A stretch of 64,000 nucleotides of DNA from Streptomyces sp. NBC_01335. GTDB taxonomy: Bacteria; Actinomycetota; Actinomycetes; Streptomycetales; Streptomycetaceae. Under the pieces are notes generated by a model. The model saw only the letters and a list, made by a program, of their open reading frames with translations. It was not told the origin of the DNA and made no database searches. Where the stretch lies: positions 5,051,001 to 5,115,000 of the forward strand of contig NZ_CP108370.1 in assembly GCF_035953295.1 (NCBI RefSeq), given 5' to 3'. The position numbers and the translations under genes were made by a program. Of the stretch, positions 8,059 to 15,979 are shown piece after piece (the first letter of the stretch is position 1; every line of letters starts with the position of its first letter).

Positions 8059-9264
8059 GTGACCGTCGGCGACACGGGTTCGGACGGGGGCGCGAGGCCA
8101 CCTTCGGACCCCTCGGTCCATGCCACGCCCCATCACGAGGTCGATCACACGGCCGAACCGACCGACGACCCGCTGGCGATCCGGCTGGAACAGCTGATCC
8201 TCGGCGCCGAGCGCCAGTACACCCCCTTCCAGGCGGCCCGCACCGCAGGCGTCTCCATGGACCTGGCCTCACGGTTCTGGCGCGCCATGGGCTTCGCCGA
8301 CATCGGCCAGGCCAAGGCGCTCACCGAGGCCGACGTGCTGGCGCTGCGCCGCCTCGCCGGTCTCGTGGAGGCCGGGCTGCTCAGCGAGCCGATGGCCATC
8401 CAGGTGGCCCGCTCCACCGGCCAGACCACCGCCCGCCTCGCCGAATGGCAGATCGACTCCTTCCTGGAGGGCCTCACCGAGCCGCCCGAGCCCGGGATGA
8501 CCCGCACCGAGGTCACGTACCCCCTGGTCGAACTGCTGCTGCCGGAGCTCCAGGAGTTCCTCGTCTACGTGTGGCGGCGGCAGCTGGCCGCCTCCACCGG
8601 GCGGGTCGTGCAGGCGCAGGACGACGAGGAGATGGTCGACCGGCGGCTCGCGGTGGGCTTCGCCGACCTGGTCGGGTTCACCCGGCTCACCCGGCGGCTG
8701 GAGGAGGAGGAGCTCGGCGAACTCGTCGAGGCCTTCGAGACGACCGCCGCCGACCTGGTGGCCGCGCACGGCGGACGGCTGGTGAAGACCCTCGGGGACG
8801 AGGTGCTCTTCGCCGCCGACGACGCCGGCACGGCCGCAGAGATCGCGCTCCGGCTCATCGAGGCGATGTCGGCCGACACGACGATGCCCGCCCTGCGCGT
8901 GGGCATCGCCTTCGGCACCGTCACCACCCGGATGGGCGATGTCTTCGGCACCACCGTCAACCTGGCCAGCCGGCTCACCTCGATAGCCGCGAAGGACGCC
9001 GTCCTGGTGGACGGGGCGTTCGCCGAAGAGCTGATCCGTACGGGCGACACCCCGGAGTCCGAGGCCAGGGCCGCCGAGGAGATCCTCGCCGCGGCCGAAC
9101 GCGCCCGGATCGCCGAGAAGGAGGGCCGGACGCTCACCGACGAGCCGCCGCTGCCCGCCTACCGCTTCCAGCTCCAGCCCATGTGGCAGCGGCCGGTACG
9201 CGGACTCGGCGTGGTCGAGCCGTGGATGCTGACCCGCCGCACCCCGCGCGAGGGCGGTCGCTGA
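8059..9264 (+). CDS. cya: Class III adenylate cyclase
   Basis: 401 residues from a GTG start with AGGAGG six bases upstream. Residues about 45-170 form an N-terminal regulatory region starting with a helical, winged-helix-like segment (FQAARTAGVSMDLASRFWRA). The catalytic domain (about 195-330) keeps both metal aspartates (VGFADLVGFTRLTR and KTLGDEVLFAADD) and the transition-state Asn/Arg pair in VNLASRLTSIA, so it should make cAMP from ATP. The layout resembles the soluble actinobacterial cyclases such as Rv1264/Rv2212. A possible Crp-type site upstream suggests feedback by cAMP-Crp (inference). The enoyl-CoA hydratase gene follows after 68 bases. Confidence 0.95.
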   Translation: MTVGDTGSDGGARPPSDPSVHATPHHEVDHTAEPTDDPLAIRLEQLILGAERQYTPFQAARTAGVSMDLASRFWRAMGFADIGQAKALTEADVLALRRLAGLVEAGLLSEPMAIQVARSTGQTTARLAEWQIDSFLEGLTEPPEPGMTRTEVTYPLVELLLPELQEFLVYVWRRQLAASTGRVVQAQDDEEMVDRRLAVGFADLVGFTRLTRRLEEEELGELVEAFETTAADLVAAHGGRLVKTLGDEVLFAADDAGTAAEIALRLIEAMSADTTMPALRVGIAFGTVTTRMGDVFGTTVNLASRLTSIAAKDAVLVDGAFAEELIRTGDTPESEARAAEEILAAAERARIAEKEGRTLTDEPPLPAYRFQLQPMWQRPVRGLGVVEPWMLTRRTPREGGR

Positions 9265-9332
9265 GACCGCTCCGGTTCGCCCCGGACTCTAAGCTCCCCC
9301 GGAACGCCACCACCACCGGAGGGATGGAACCC

Positions 9333-10148
9333 ATGAGTGTCACGTCCGAGCAGCGGTTCGGGGAGTTCGTCGTCGTACGGCGCCACACGGAGTCCGGGTA
9401 CGTCGCGGAGCTGGTCTTCGACCGCCCGAAGGCCATGAACGCGGTCTCCTCGGAGATGGCCCGGTCCGTCGCCGCCGCCTGCGAGGCGCTCGGCGCGGAC
9501 CCGGACGTACGCGTCACCGTCGTCTCCTCCAGCAGTCCGCGCGCCTTCTGCGTGGGCGCGGACCTCAAGGAGCGCAATTCCCTCAGCGACGCCGAGCTGG
9601 GGCGGCAGCGGCCGGTCTCGCGCGCCGCGTACACCGGGGTGCTGGAGCTGCCGATGCCGACCGTGGCCGCCGTGCACGGCTACGCGCTCGGCGGCGGCTT
9701 CGAGCTGGCGCTCTCCTGCGACGTGATCGTGGCCGACCGCACCGCCGTGGTGGGGCTGCCCGAGGTGTCGGTCGGGGTGATCCCGGGCGGCGGCGGCACC
9801 CAGCTGCTGCCCCGCCGGGTCGGCGCGGCCCGGGCGGCCGAGCTGATCTTCACCGCGCGCCGGGTGGAGGCGGCGGAGGCCCATGCCCTGGGGCTGGTGG
9901 ACGAGCTGGTGGCGGAGGGCACGGACCGGGACGCGGCGCTGGCGCTGGCCGGCCGTATGGCCGCCAACTCCCCGGTCGGGCTGCGGGCCGCGAAGCGCGC
10001 CCTGCGCCTCGGTCACGGGCTCGACCTGCGGACGGGGCTCGAGGTGGAGGACGCGGCCTGGCGCTCGGTGGCCTTCTCCGGCGACCGTACGGAGGGCGTG
10101 GCCGCCTTCAACGAGAAGCGCGAGCCCCGGTGGCCGGGGCTGGGGTGA
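9333..10148 (+). CDS. Enoyl-CoA hydratase/isomerase family protein
   Basis: 271 residues. The crotonase fold is clear: AFCVGADLKER (first oxyanion loop), AAVHGYALGGGFELALSCD (second), then LPEVSVGVIPGGGGTQLLPR with the catalytic Glu region of hydratases. It probably hydrates 2-enoyl-CoA in fatty-acid or branched-chain amino-acid breakdown. GGAGGG lies 9 bases before the ATG at 9333. It sits between adenylate cyclase and the diguanylate cyclase on the same strand and may be co-transcribed with cya. Substrate cannot be read from the sequence. Confidence 0.92.
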   Translation: MSVTSEQRFGEFVVVRRHTESGYVAELVFDRPKAMNAVSSEMARSVAAACEALGADPDVRVTVVSSSSPRAFCVGADLKERNSLSDAELGRQRPVSRAAYTGVLELPMPTVAAVHGYALGGGFELALSCDVIVADRTAVVGLPEVSVGVIPGGGGTQLLPRRVGAARAAELIFTARRVEAAEAHALGLVDELVAEGTDRDAALALAGRMAANSPVGLRAAKRALRLGHGLDLRTGLEVEDAAWRSVAFSGDRTEGVAAFNEKREPRWPGLG

Positions 10149-10246
10149 CCCGGCCCGGCCTCTCCCCTCCGGGTGGACGACGCAGCGTGACGGCGGTGCC
10201 GGGGCGGCATCGGGGAGTCACCGGCCCGGCCCGGATCCGTCGGGTG

Positions 10247-10282
10247 ATCACACCGGCTCATACGTACATAAGCTGGTGTGAT
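10247..10282 (+). promoter_or_regulatory. Inverted repeat flanking the promoter of the diguanylate cyclase gene
   Basis: ATCACACC (10247-10254) and GGTGTGAT (10275-10282) form perfect 8-bp arms separated by 20 bases. The -10-like TACATA (10265-10270) lies between them, and the right arm runs into the start codon region. Possible operator for a dimeric regulator; alternatively an mRNA structure if transcription starts further upstream. Confidence 0.5.
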
Positions 10283-11435
10283 GAGTGGTGACGATGTGCG
10301 ACTGCGAGCGGTGGTGTCGCTGGCGCAGACCATGGCGGCGGCCTACACCGCGAAGGAGTCGTGGCGGGCCGCGGCCGTAGGCGCCCGCGAGGCGCTGGGC
10401 GGCTCCTTCGCCGCGCTCTCCGTGTGGGAGCGCGACCGGGGCAGGCTCCGCGTCCTGGTGAACGCGGGGGAGCGGGCCGAGGGGGAGGAGGAGTTCCCCG
10501 AGGAGGAGGCGTACCCCGTCCACCGGTTCCCGGAGATCACCGAGTTCCTGCACGAGCGCTGGGCGGGCGGCGGCGAACCCGACGCCTGGGTGGAGACCGC
10601 GGAAGGGCACCCCGGCGGCGGCGCACCGGCCCGGGGGGCCCGCCCGTTCTGCCACCAGCGGGTCGCCGCGCTCCAGCGGCGCGGCCGGGGATGCTGCGTG
10701 GTCGCGCCGATCGTGCTGCACGGCCGGGCCTGGGGCGAGCTGTACGTGGCCCGGCCGGTGGGGGTGCCCGTCTTCGACCGGGACGACGCCGACTTCGCGA
10801 CGGTGCTCGCGGCCGTGATCGCGGCGGGCATCGCGCAGACCGAGCGGCTGGAGGAGGTGCGCAAGCTCGCCTTCACCGACCCGCTGACCGGCCTCGCCAA
10901 CCGCAGGGCCGTGGACATCCGGCTGGACGAGGCGGTGGAGCGGCACCGTGTCGAGGACGTCGTGGTGAGCCTGGTGGTCTGCGACCTCAACGGGCTCAAG
11001 GCGGTCAACGACACCCACGGCCACGCCGTCGGCGACCGCCTGCTGGAACGTTTCGGCTCGGTGCTCTCGCGGTGCGGGGCCATGCTGCCGGACGCCCTCG
11101 CCGCCCGGCTCGGCGGCGACGAGTTCTGCCTGATCTCCGTGGGCCCCGGGGCGGACGAGGTGATCGGGGTCGCCGCCGAACTGTGCGAGCGCGCCGCGGC
11201 GCTGGAGCTGGGCGAAGGGGTGGCCTGCGGGGTCGCCTCGACCGGCGACCCGATCGGGCCGGTCAACTCCGCCCGGCGGCTCTTCCGGCTCGCCGACGCC
11301 GCGCAGTACCGCGCGAAGGCCGACCGTGCGGTGGGCCCGGTGGTGGCCGGGCGGGACGGCGAGGTGATGCGGCTGGCCGACTCGCCGCCGACACCGGCCC
11401 ACGACCGCCGGAGGCTGCGGGGGAACCTGCCGTGA
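10281..11435 (+). CDS. GAF-GGDEF diguanylate cyclase
   Basis: 384 residues from ATG 10281; GTG 10278 is equally possible and could be leaderless. Residues 1-190 form a GAF-like sensory domain (ALSVWERDRGRLRVLVNAG, CCVVAPIVLHGRAWGELYVA). The C-terminal GGDEF domain (about 200-360) starts at TDPLTGLANRRAV and has an intact RLGGDEFCLIS active loop, so c-di-GMP synthesis is expected. The inhibitory I-site RxxD is absent, with non-consensus residues at the Arg and Asp positions. From memory it corresponds to the S. coelicolor GGDEF protein near hutH. c-di-GMP in Streptomyces acts through BldD and WhiG/RsiG to control development. Confidence 0.9.
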   Translation: MSGDDVRLRAVVSLAQTMAAAYTAKESWRAAAVGAREALGGSFAALSVWERDRGRLRVLVNAGERAEGEEEFPEEEAYPVHRFPEITEFLHERWAGGGEPDAWVETAEGHPGGGAPARGARPFCHQRVAALQRRGRGCCVVAPIVLHGRAWGELYVARPVGVPVFDRDDADFATVLAAVIAAGIAQTERLEEVRKLAFTDPLTGLANRRAVDIRLDEAVERHRVEDVVVSLVVCDLNGLKAVNDTHGHAVGDRLLERFGSVLSRCGAMLPDALAARLGGDEFCLISVGPGADEVIGVAAELCERAAALELGEGVACGVASTGDPIGPVNSARRLFRLADAAQYRAKADRAVGPVVAGRDGEVMRLADSPPTPAHDRRRLRGNLP

Positions 11436-11518
11436 GAGCGGCTGGGGCGGGCCGTCGGTGGAGCCTGGGACAGGCGGGTGCCGGGGCGGGCCGTCGGTAA
11501 GGGGTCAACCCGTCGAGC

Positions 11519-11559
11519 ACTGGTGACATGGCCAGTTTCAGTGCGTAGGGTCCTGAATA
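11519..11559 (+). promoter_or_regulatory. Leaderless hutH promoter with overlapping inverted repeat
   Basis: GTGACA (11523-11528), a 17-base spacer and TAGGGT (11546-11551) form a good vegetative promoter whose start would fall on the ATG at 11559. An inverted repeat ACTGG-N8-CCAGT (11519-11536) overlaps the -35 and is a candidate operator. Just upstream a 16-base sequence (GGGGCGGGCCGTCGGT) is repeated at about 11446 and 11483. Confidence 0.65.
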
Positions 11560-13109
11560 TGGATATGCACACTGTCGTGGTGGGGACCTCCGGAACCACC
11601 GCCGAGGACGTCCTGGCCGTGGCCCGCGAGGGCGCGCGCGTGGTCCTGTCCCAGGAGGCCCTGGACGCCCTCGCCGCCGCCCGCAGGACCGTCGACGCGC
11701 TCGCGGCCCGCCCCGAACCCGTCTACGGGGTCTCCACCGGCTTCGGCGCCCTCGCCACCCGCCACATCAGCCCCGAGCTGCGGGGCCGCCTCCAGCGCAA
11801 CATCGTCCGCTCGCACGCCGCGGGCATGGGCCCGCACGTGGAGCGCGAGGTGGTGCGCGCGCTGATGTTCCTCCGGCTCAAGACGGTCGCCTCCGGCCAC
11901 ACCGGCGTACGCCCCGAGGTCGCCCAGACCATGGCCGACCTCCTCAACGCCGGGATCACCCCCGTCGTCCACGAGTTCGGCTCGCTCGGCTGCTCCGGCG
12001 ACCTCGCCCCGCTCTCGCACTGCGCCCTCGCGCTGATGGGCGAGGGGGAGGCCGAGGGGCCGGACGGCACCGTGCGCCCCGCCGCGGAACTCCTCGCGGA
12101 GCACGGAATCACCCCGGTGGAACTCCGCGAGAAGGAGGGCCTCGCCCTCCTCAACGGCACCGACGGCATGCTCGGCATGCTGGTGATGGCCCTCGCCGAC
12201 CTGCGCGCCCTCTACACCAGCGCCGACATCACCGCCGCGCTCTCGCTGGAGGCGCTGCTCGGCACCGAGAAGGTCCTCGCCCCCGAACTGCACGCCATCC
12301 GCCCGCATCCCGGGCAGGGCGTGAGCGCCGCCAACATGCTGCGGGTGCTGGAGGGTTCCGGCCTCACCGGCCACCACCAGGACGACGCGCCCCGCGTCCA
12401 GGACGCCTACTCCGTACGCTGCGCGCCCCAGGTCAACGGCGCGGGCCGGGACACCCTCGCGTACGCCGCCACGGTCGCGGACCGGGAGCTCGCCTCCGCC
12501 GTCGACAACCCGGTGGTGCTGCCGGACGGGCGGGTGGAGTCCAACGGCAACTTCCACGGCGCCCCGGTGGCGTACGTCCTCGACTTCCTGGCGATCGTCG
12601 CCGCCGACCTCGGCTCCATCTGCGAGCGCCGCACCGACCGGCTGCTGGACAAGAACCGCTCGCACGGGCTGCCGCCGTTCCTCGCCGACGACGCCGGGGT
12701 GGACTCCGGTCTGATGATCGCTCAGTACACCCAGGCGGCCCTCGTCAGCGAGATGAAGCGGCTGGCCGTGCCCGCGTCCGCGGACTCGATCCCGTCCTCC
12801 GCGATGCAGGAGGACCACGTCTCGATGGGCTGGTCGGCCGCGCGCAAGCTCCGTACCGCCGTGGACGACCTCTCCCGGATCGTCGCGGTCGAGCTGTACG
12901 CGGCGGCGCGCGCCGTCGAACTGCGCGCCGCCGGAGGGCTGTTCCCCGCCCTCGCCTCCCGCGCCGCCGTCGAGGCGCTGCGCGAGGCGGGCGCCGAGGG
13001 GCCGGGGCCGGACCGCTTCCTCGCCCCCGACCTGGCCGCCGCCGACGCGTTCGTCCGCGGCGGCGGGCTGGTCCGGGCCGTGGAGCGGGTCACCGGACCG
13101 CTGGACTGA
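11559..13109 (+). CDS. hutH: Histidine ammonia-lyase
   Basis: 516 residues, first step of histidine degradation (histidine to urocanate and ammonia). The MIO-cofactor region reads GSLGCSGDLAPLSH (residues 141-154); the cyclising triad is Cys145-Ser146-Gly147 rather than the usual Ala-Ser-Gly, keeping the essential Ser and Gly. Also seen are YGVSTGFGALATR with the catalytic Tyr, QDAYSVRCAPQVNG and SNGNFHGAP. An ATG two codons downstream is an alternative start. Other hut genes are not adjacent, which is normal in streptomycetes. A hairpin region separates it from the convergent gene at 13185. Confidence 0.96.
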   Translation: MDMHTVVVGTSGTTAEDVLAVAREGARVVLSQEALDALAAARRTVDALAARPEPVYGVSTGFGALATRHISPELRGRLQRNIVRSHAAGMGPHVEREVVRALMFLRLKTVASGHTGVRPEVAQTMADLLNAGITPVVHEFGSLGCSGDLAPLSHCALALMGEGEAEGPDGTVRPAAELLAEHGITPVELREKEGLALLNGTDGMLGMLVMALADLRALYTSADITAALSLEALLGTEKVLAPELHAIRPHPGQGVSAANMLRVLEGSGLTGHHQDDAPRVQDAYSVRCAPQVNGAGRDTLAYAATVADRELASAVDNPVVLPDGRVESNGNFHGAPVAYVLDFLAIVAADLGSICERRTDRLLDKNRSHGLPPFLADDAGVDSGLMIAQYTQAALVSEMKRLAVPASADSIPSSAMQEDHVSMGWSAARKLRTAVDDLSRIVAVELYAAARAVELRAAGGLFPALASRAAVEALREAGAEGPGPDRFLAPDLAAADAFVRGGGLVRAVERVTGPLD

Positions 13110-13126
13110 CGCACCCGCCCGGCCAA

Positions 13127-13173
13127 CCGCCCTGTCGTCCGTCCCCCGGTCCGGAGGGCGGGCGGCAGGGCGG
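13127..13173. terminator. Hairpin between convergent hutH and the gene at 13185
   Basis: CCGCCCTG (13127-13134) pairs with CAGGGCGG (13166-13173). The 31-base interior is also very GC-rich and can pair partly. It likely ends both transcripts. Confidence 0.55.
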
Positions 13174-13184
13174 CCGCTGTCATG

Positions 13185-13496
13185 TCACGCGGGCGAGGAG
13201 GACCGGCGGTCCGAGCGCGCGACGTACCCCGCGCCGAGGCCCAGCAGGACCGTGCCGCCGATCAGATACGGCGTGGCGCCCGTGCCGGAACCGGAGCCCG
13301 CCTGGGCGAACTCCCGGCTCGACGAGCCGTACGACTCGTCCGTCCGCTCCACCGGAACGGTGGCCGCGGCTCTCGCCGACGCGGTGTCCGCAGCATGCGT
13401 GTCGACCGTGGTCTTCGCCGACGGTACGAAGCAGAGCGCGCCCAGCACGATGCCCGCGGCGGAGACGGTCAGCAGTGTGCGACGAGTGATGGTCAC
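13185..13496 (-). CDS. Small exported or membrane-anchored protein, function unknown
   Basis: 103 residues from a GTG with AGGGGATC upstream. The N-terminus MTITRRTLLTVSAAGIVLGA looks like a Sec signal or membrane anchor (cleavage possible after PSA, about residue 27). A Ser/Thr/Ala-rich linker follows, then a C-terminal helix YLIGGTVLLGLGAGYVA and a positively charged tail RSDRRSS. This resembles a sortase substrate tail, but I see no LPxTG or LAxTG motif. Divergent from the acidic protein at 13725. Confidence 0.65.
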   Translation of the reverse strand: MTITRRTLLTVSAAGIVLGALCFVPSAKTTVDTHAADTASARAAATVPVERTDESYGSSSREFAQAGSGSGTGATPYLIGGTVLLGLGAGYVARSDRRSSSPA

Positions 13497-13643
13497 AGAT
13501 TCGATCCCCTGACGACGACCTTGAGTTGACCCCCGTGGGCCGATGGTACGACCTTCATCAAGGGGCACCGAGCGGCCCCGGCGCGTCCGGCCCCCGGGGC
13601 GTACCGCTCCGGCGAACGGGCCTTCCCGCGAACGGACCTTCCC

Positions 13644-13678
13644 GCGAACAGGACCCGCCGGCAGCGGGTCCTGTTCGC
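13644..13678. other. Strong 15-bp hairpin between divergent genes
   Basis: GCGAACAGGACCCGC (13644-13658) and GCGGGTCCTGTTCGC (13664-13678) are exact reverse complements around a 5-base loop. It lies in the 228-base gap between two divergent genes, where a terminator is not expected. Just upstream a short motif (CCTTCCCGCGAAC) is directly repeated. Confidence 0.75.
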
Positions 13679-13703
13679 AGCGGGTCGCTGGAGCGCGCGG
13701 GAA

Positions 13704-13722
13704 CCGGAGCCATACGCTCCGG
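13704..13722 (+). other. Hairpin directly before the 13725 start codon
   Basis: CCGGAGC (13704-13710) and GCTCCGG (13716-13722) are perfect 7-bp arms around CATAC, ending two bases before the ATG. No ribosome site is present, so either the transcript is leaderless with the -10 inside this palindrome, or the structure hides the start. Confidence 0.55.
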
Positions 13723-13724
13723 CC

Positions 13725-14171
13725 ATGAGTACTTCCGAGAGCACTTCACAGAACATGGCGCGGGGCCTGGCCCGGGACGCGCGGGAGCCGGTGGCGGAAG
13801 ACGTTCCGCAGCCCGCGTTCATCCGCCTCCAGGTGGAGCTGGTGGTGGAGGTCACCGACCTGGAAGCCCTCACCGGCACCGCCCTGGAAGCGGTCGCCGC
13901 CGAGTACGAGGACGCCCTCCCCGACCCCGACGACGACGGGGCGGACCAGGAGCGCAGGCATGCCGAGTCCCTCGTACGGGCAGACGCCGCAGAGGCGCTC
14001 GCTTCGCTGATCGACCCGTTCGACCTGGTCAGCGCCGTACCCGGGATCGAGCTCGCACAGGCCTCCTGGAGCAGTGAGGCCGTCGAACACGACGCGTACG
14101 ACGGCGAGGACGACGACGCGGACGCCTACGAGTACTACGACGAGGACGACGAGGAGAGCGGGAAGGAGTAG
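13725..14171 (+). CDS. Acidic hypothetical protein
   Basis: 148 residues, strongly acidic, ending in an Asp/Glu/Tyr-rich tail (EYYDEDDEESGKE). The central part (about 30-115) looks folded: FIRLQVELVVEVTDLEALTG suggests a beta strand then a helix, and LASLIDPFDLVSAVPGIEL another unit. No family recognised. The gene is probably monocistronic, with a hairpin terminator 7 bases past its stop. No conventional ribosome site is visible. Divergent from a small exported protein. Confidence 0.7.
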   Translation: MSTSESTSQNMARGLARDAREPVAEDVPQPAFIRLQVELVVEVTDLEALTGTALEAVAAEYEDALPDPDDDGADQERRHAESLVRADAAEALASLIDPFDLVSAVPGIELAQASWSSEAVEHDAYDGEDDDADAYEYYDEDDEESGKE

Positions 14172-14177
14172 CCGGTC

Positions 14178-14210
14178 CCCGGCCCGGCTCCGCACCGGGG
14201 CCGGGCCGGG
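14178..14210 (+). terminator. Hairpin terminator after the acidic protein gene
   Basis: CCCGGCCCGG (14178-14187) and CCGGGCCGGG (14201-14210), 10 bp, loop of 13 bases. The remaining 14211-14501 stretch holds no gene; it carries the promoter region of the L,D-transpeptidase gene. Confidence 0.65.
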
Positions 14211-14438
14211 AATCCCGGCAGCCGGGGAGAATGGAAGGGACGACCACGCGGGCAGCCGTCCGCGACGACCGGCCCGACCGGTGAGGACACGGTTTCCGGG
14301 CCGCGCGCCGGCCCGCACCGGAACCGCACCGGGCCGGACATGCGGAGGCGGGAACCAAGGCCGCCGGAGACGCGTCGATGAGTGGTGTTCCCCACATCCG
14401 GTACGGATGTGGAACGGATCGCCACCGACCGGGGTTCT

Positions 14439-14463
14439 GGAACATTGACGGGGATTCGCGTCT
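14439..14463 (+). promoter_or_regulatory. Sigma-E-like promoter of the L,D-transpeptidase gene
   Basis: GGAAC (14439-14443), a 15-base spacer and CGTCT (14459-14463) match the ECF sigma-E pattern (GGAAC / CGTCT-type) of the streptomycete envelope-stress regulon as I know it. Transcription would start near 14471, about 30 bases before the ATG at 14502. Confidence 0.55.
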
Positions 14464-14501
14464 GGCGGCGCCGTTACGGGGATTTTGGGGAATTGGCAAC
14501 G

Positions 14502-15770
14502 ATGGAGAAGCGTGTGATCACGGACAGCAAGCGGCGCAAGGGCCTCATGGCCGCGTCCGCCCTGCTCGGCGGCGTGCTGGTGCTCTCGGCGTGCAGCGGC
14601 GGCGACGATTCGAGTCCCACGGGTGCCGGCAGTTCTCAGAAGTCCCAGACCGCGGTCGACGAGGCCGCGGCCCAGGACGTGTCCGAGGCCCAGATATCGA
14701 TCGAGCCGAAGAACGGCTCCACCAACGCCAGCATCAACAACGCGGCCAAGGTCACCGTCGCCAAGGGGACGCTGACCACCGTCACCATGACGACCGCCGC
14801 CGGCGACGCCGTGGAGGGCACGCTCGCCACGGACGGGAAGAGCTGGAAGCCCGCCGCCCAGCTGGAGCGCTCGACCACGTACAAGGTCATCGCCACGGCG
14901 AAGGACTCCAAGGGCCGCGAGGCGCACGAGAACGGTTCCTTCACGACCGTCTCGCCCGACAACAGCTTCATCGGGAACTTCACCCCCGAGGACGGTTCCA
15001 CCGTCGGCGTCGGCATGCCGGTCTCGATCAACTTCAACAAGGCGATCACCGACAAGGCGGCCGTCCAGGCCGGCATCACCGTCACGTCGAGCAGCGGCCA
15101 GCAGGTCGAAGGCCACTGGTTCAACTCGCAGCGCCTCGACCTCCGCCCCCAGGCCTACTGGACGAGCGGCTCCACCGTCACGCTGAAGCTCGCGCTGGAC
15201 GGCGTCGAGGGCGCCGACGGCGTCTACGGCGTGCAGCAGAAGACGGTCACCTTCAAGGTGGGCCGCAACCAGGTCTCCACCGTCGACGCGGCCGCGCACA
15301 CCATGACCGTCACCCAGGACGGGAAGACGATCAAGACGATCCCGATCTCCGCCGGTTCGCCCGACAACCCCACGTACAACGGTCAGATGGTGATCTCCGA
15401 GAAGTACAAGGAGACCCGGATGGACGGCGCCACGGTCGGCTTCACCGACGACGACGGCAAGGGCGAGTACGACATCAAGGACGTCCCGCACGCCATGCGC
15501 CTCTCCAGCTCCGGCACCTTCGTGCACGGCAACTACTGGGGCAGCTCCAGCATCTTCGGCTCGGCCAACACCAGCCACGGCTGCGTCGGCCTCCAGGACG
15601 TCAAGGGCGCCGGCGACGCCGACCAGCCCGCCGCGTGGTTCTACAACCACTCGATCATCGGCGACGTCGTCATCGTGAAGAACTCCCCGGACAAGACCAT
15701 CGCCCCCGACAACGGTCTCAACGGCTGGAACATGAGCTGGTCGGAGTGGACCGCCGACTCGGCGGCCTGA
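14502..15770 (+). CDS. L,D-transpeptidase lipoprotein (YkuD domain)
   Basis: 422 residues. A lipobox LSACSGG follows the N-terminal hydrophobic stretch, so the mature protein is anchored outside the membrane. Two Ig-like domains come next (about residues 60-150 and 155-245; FTPEDGSTVGVGMPVSINFN is typical of actinobacterial L,D-transpeptidases). The YkuD catalytic domain (about 255-385) ends in TSHGCVGL, with catalytic Cys and the His/Gly of the S-H-G-C motif, Gly replacing the common Arg after it. It would form 3-3 cross-links in peptidoglycan. Starts at 14502 (ATG) or 14514 (GTG, with GGAGAAG upstream) are both possible. A sigma-E-like promoter upstream fits envelope stress control. Confidence 0.93.
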   Translation: MEKRVITDSKRRKGLMAASALLGGVLVLSACSGGDDSSPTGAGSSQKSQTAVDEAAAQDVSEAQISIEPKNGSTNASINNAAKVTVAKGTLTTVTMTTAAGDAVEGTLATDGKSWKPAAQLERSTTYKVIATAKDSKGREAHENGSFTTVSPDNSFIGNFTPEDGSTVGVGMPVSINFNKAITDKAAVQAGITVTSSSGQQVEGHWFNSQRLDLRPQAYWTSGSTVTLKLALDGVEGADGVYGVQQKTVTFKVGRNQVSTVDAAAHTMTVTQDGKTIKTIPISAGSPDNPTYNGQMVISEKYKETRMDGATVGFTDDDGKGEYDIKDVPHAMRLSSSGTFVHGNYWGSSSIFGSANTSHGCVGLQDVKGAGDADQPAAWFYNHSIIGDVVIVKNSPDKTIAPDNGLNGWNMSWSEWTADSAA

Positions 15771-15795
15771 TCCCCGGCCCCCCGCTTTCCCCCTC

Positions 15796-15850
15796 CCGAG
15801 GGCGGTGGCACCCCCGGTCCGCACGGACCGCCGGTGCCACCGCCCTCGGG
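15796..15850 (+). terminator. Long hairpin terminator after the L,D-transpeptidase gene
   Basis: An 18-bp perfect stem, CCCGAGGGCGGTGGCACC (15796-15813) with its complement at 15833-15850, encloses a second small palindrome (GGTCC-GCAC-GGACC). Confidence 0.85.
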
Positions 15851-15918
15851 CGTTGGTGGGGGTTCCTGATGCTTCGCGAAGCTTGCGCACCGGCCGCGGA
15901 GTTCCCGTCCCGGCAGGT

Positions 15919-15979
15919 TCTCATTCTCCTCTCATGATGGCCTTAACCCACCATCACGCCCGGTCCATAGGTTCGCGGC
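15919..15979 (+). promoter_or_regulatory. Leaderless promoter with two 11-bp-spaced direct repeats
   Basis: TCTCAT occurs at 15919-15924 and 15930-15935, one helical turn apart, as in OmpR/PhoP-family response regulator sites. TTAACC (15943-15948), 17 bases and CATAGG (15966-15971) follow. The start of transcription would be at or just before the ATG at 15980, and no ribosome site is present. Confidence 0.5.

Noticed and set aside
13270..13300. Sortase anchor on the small exported protein
   Set aside because: A C-terminal helix and basic tail are present, but there is no LPxTG or LAxTG motif before them.
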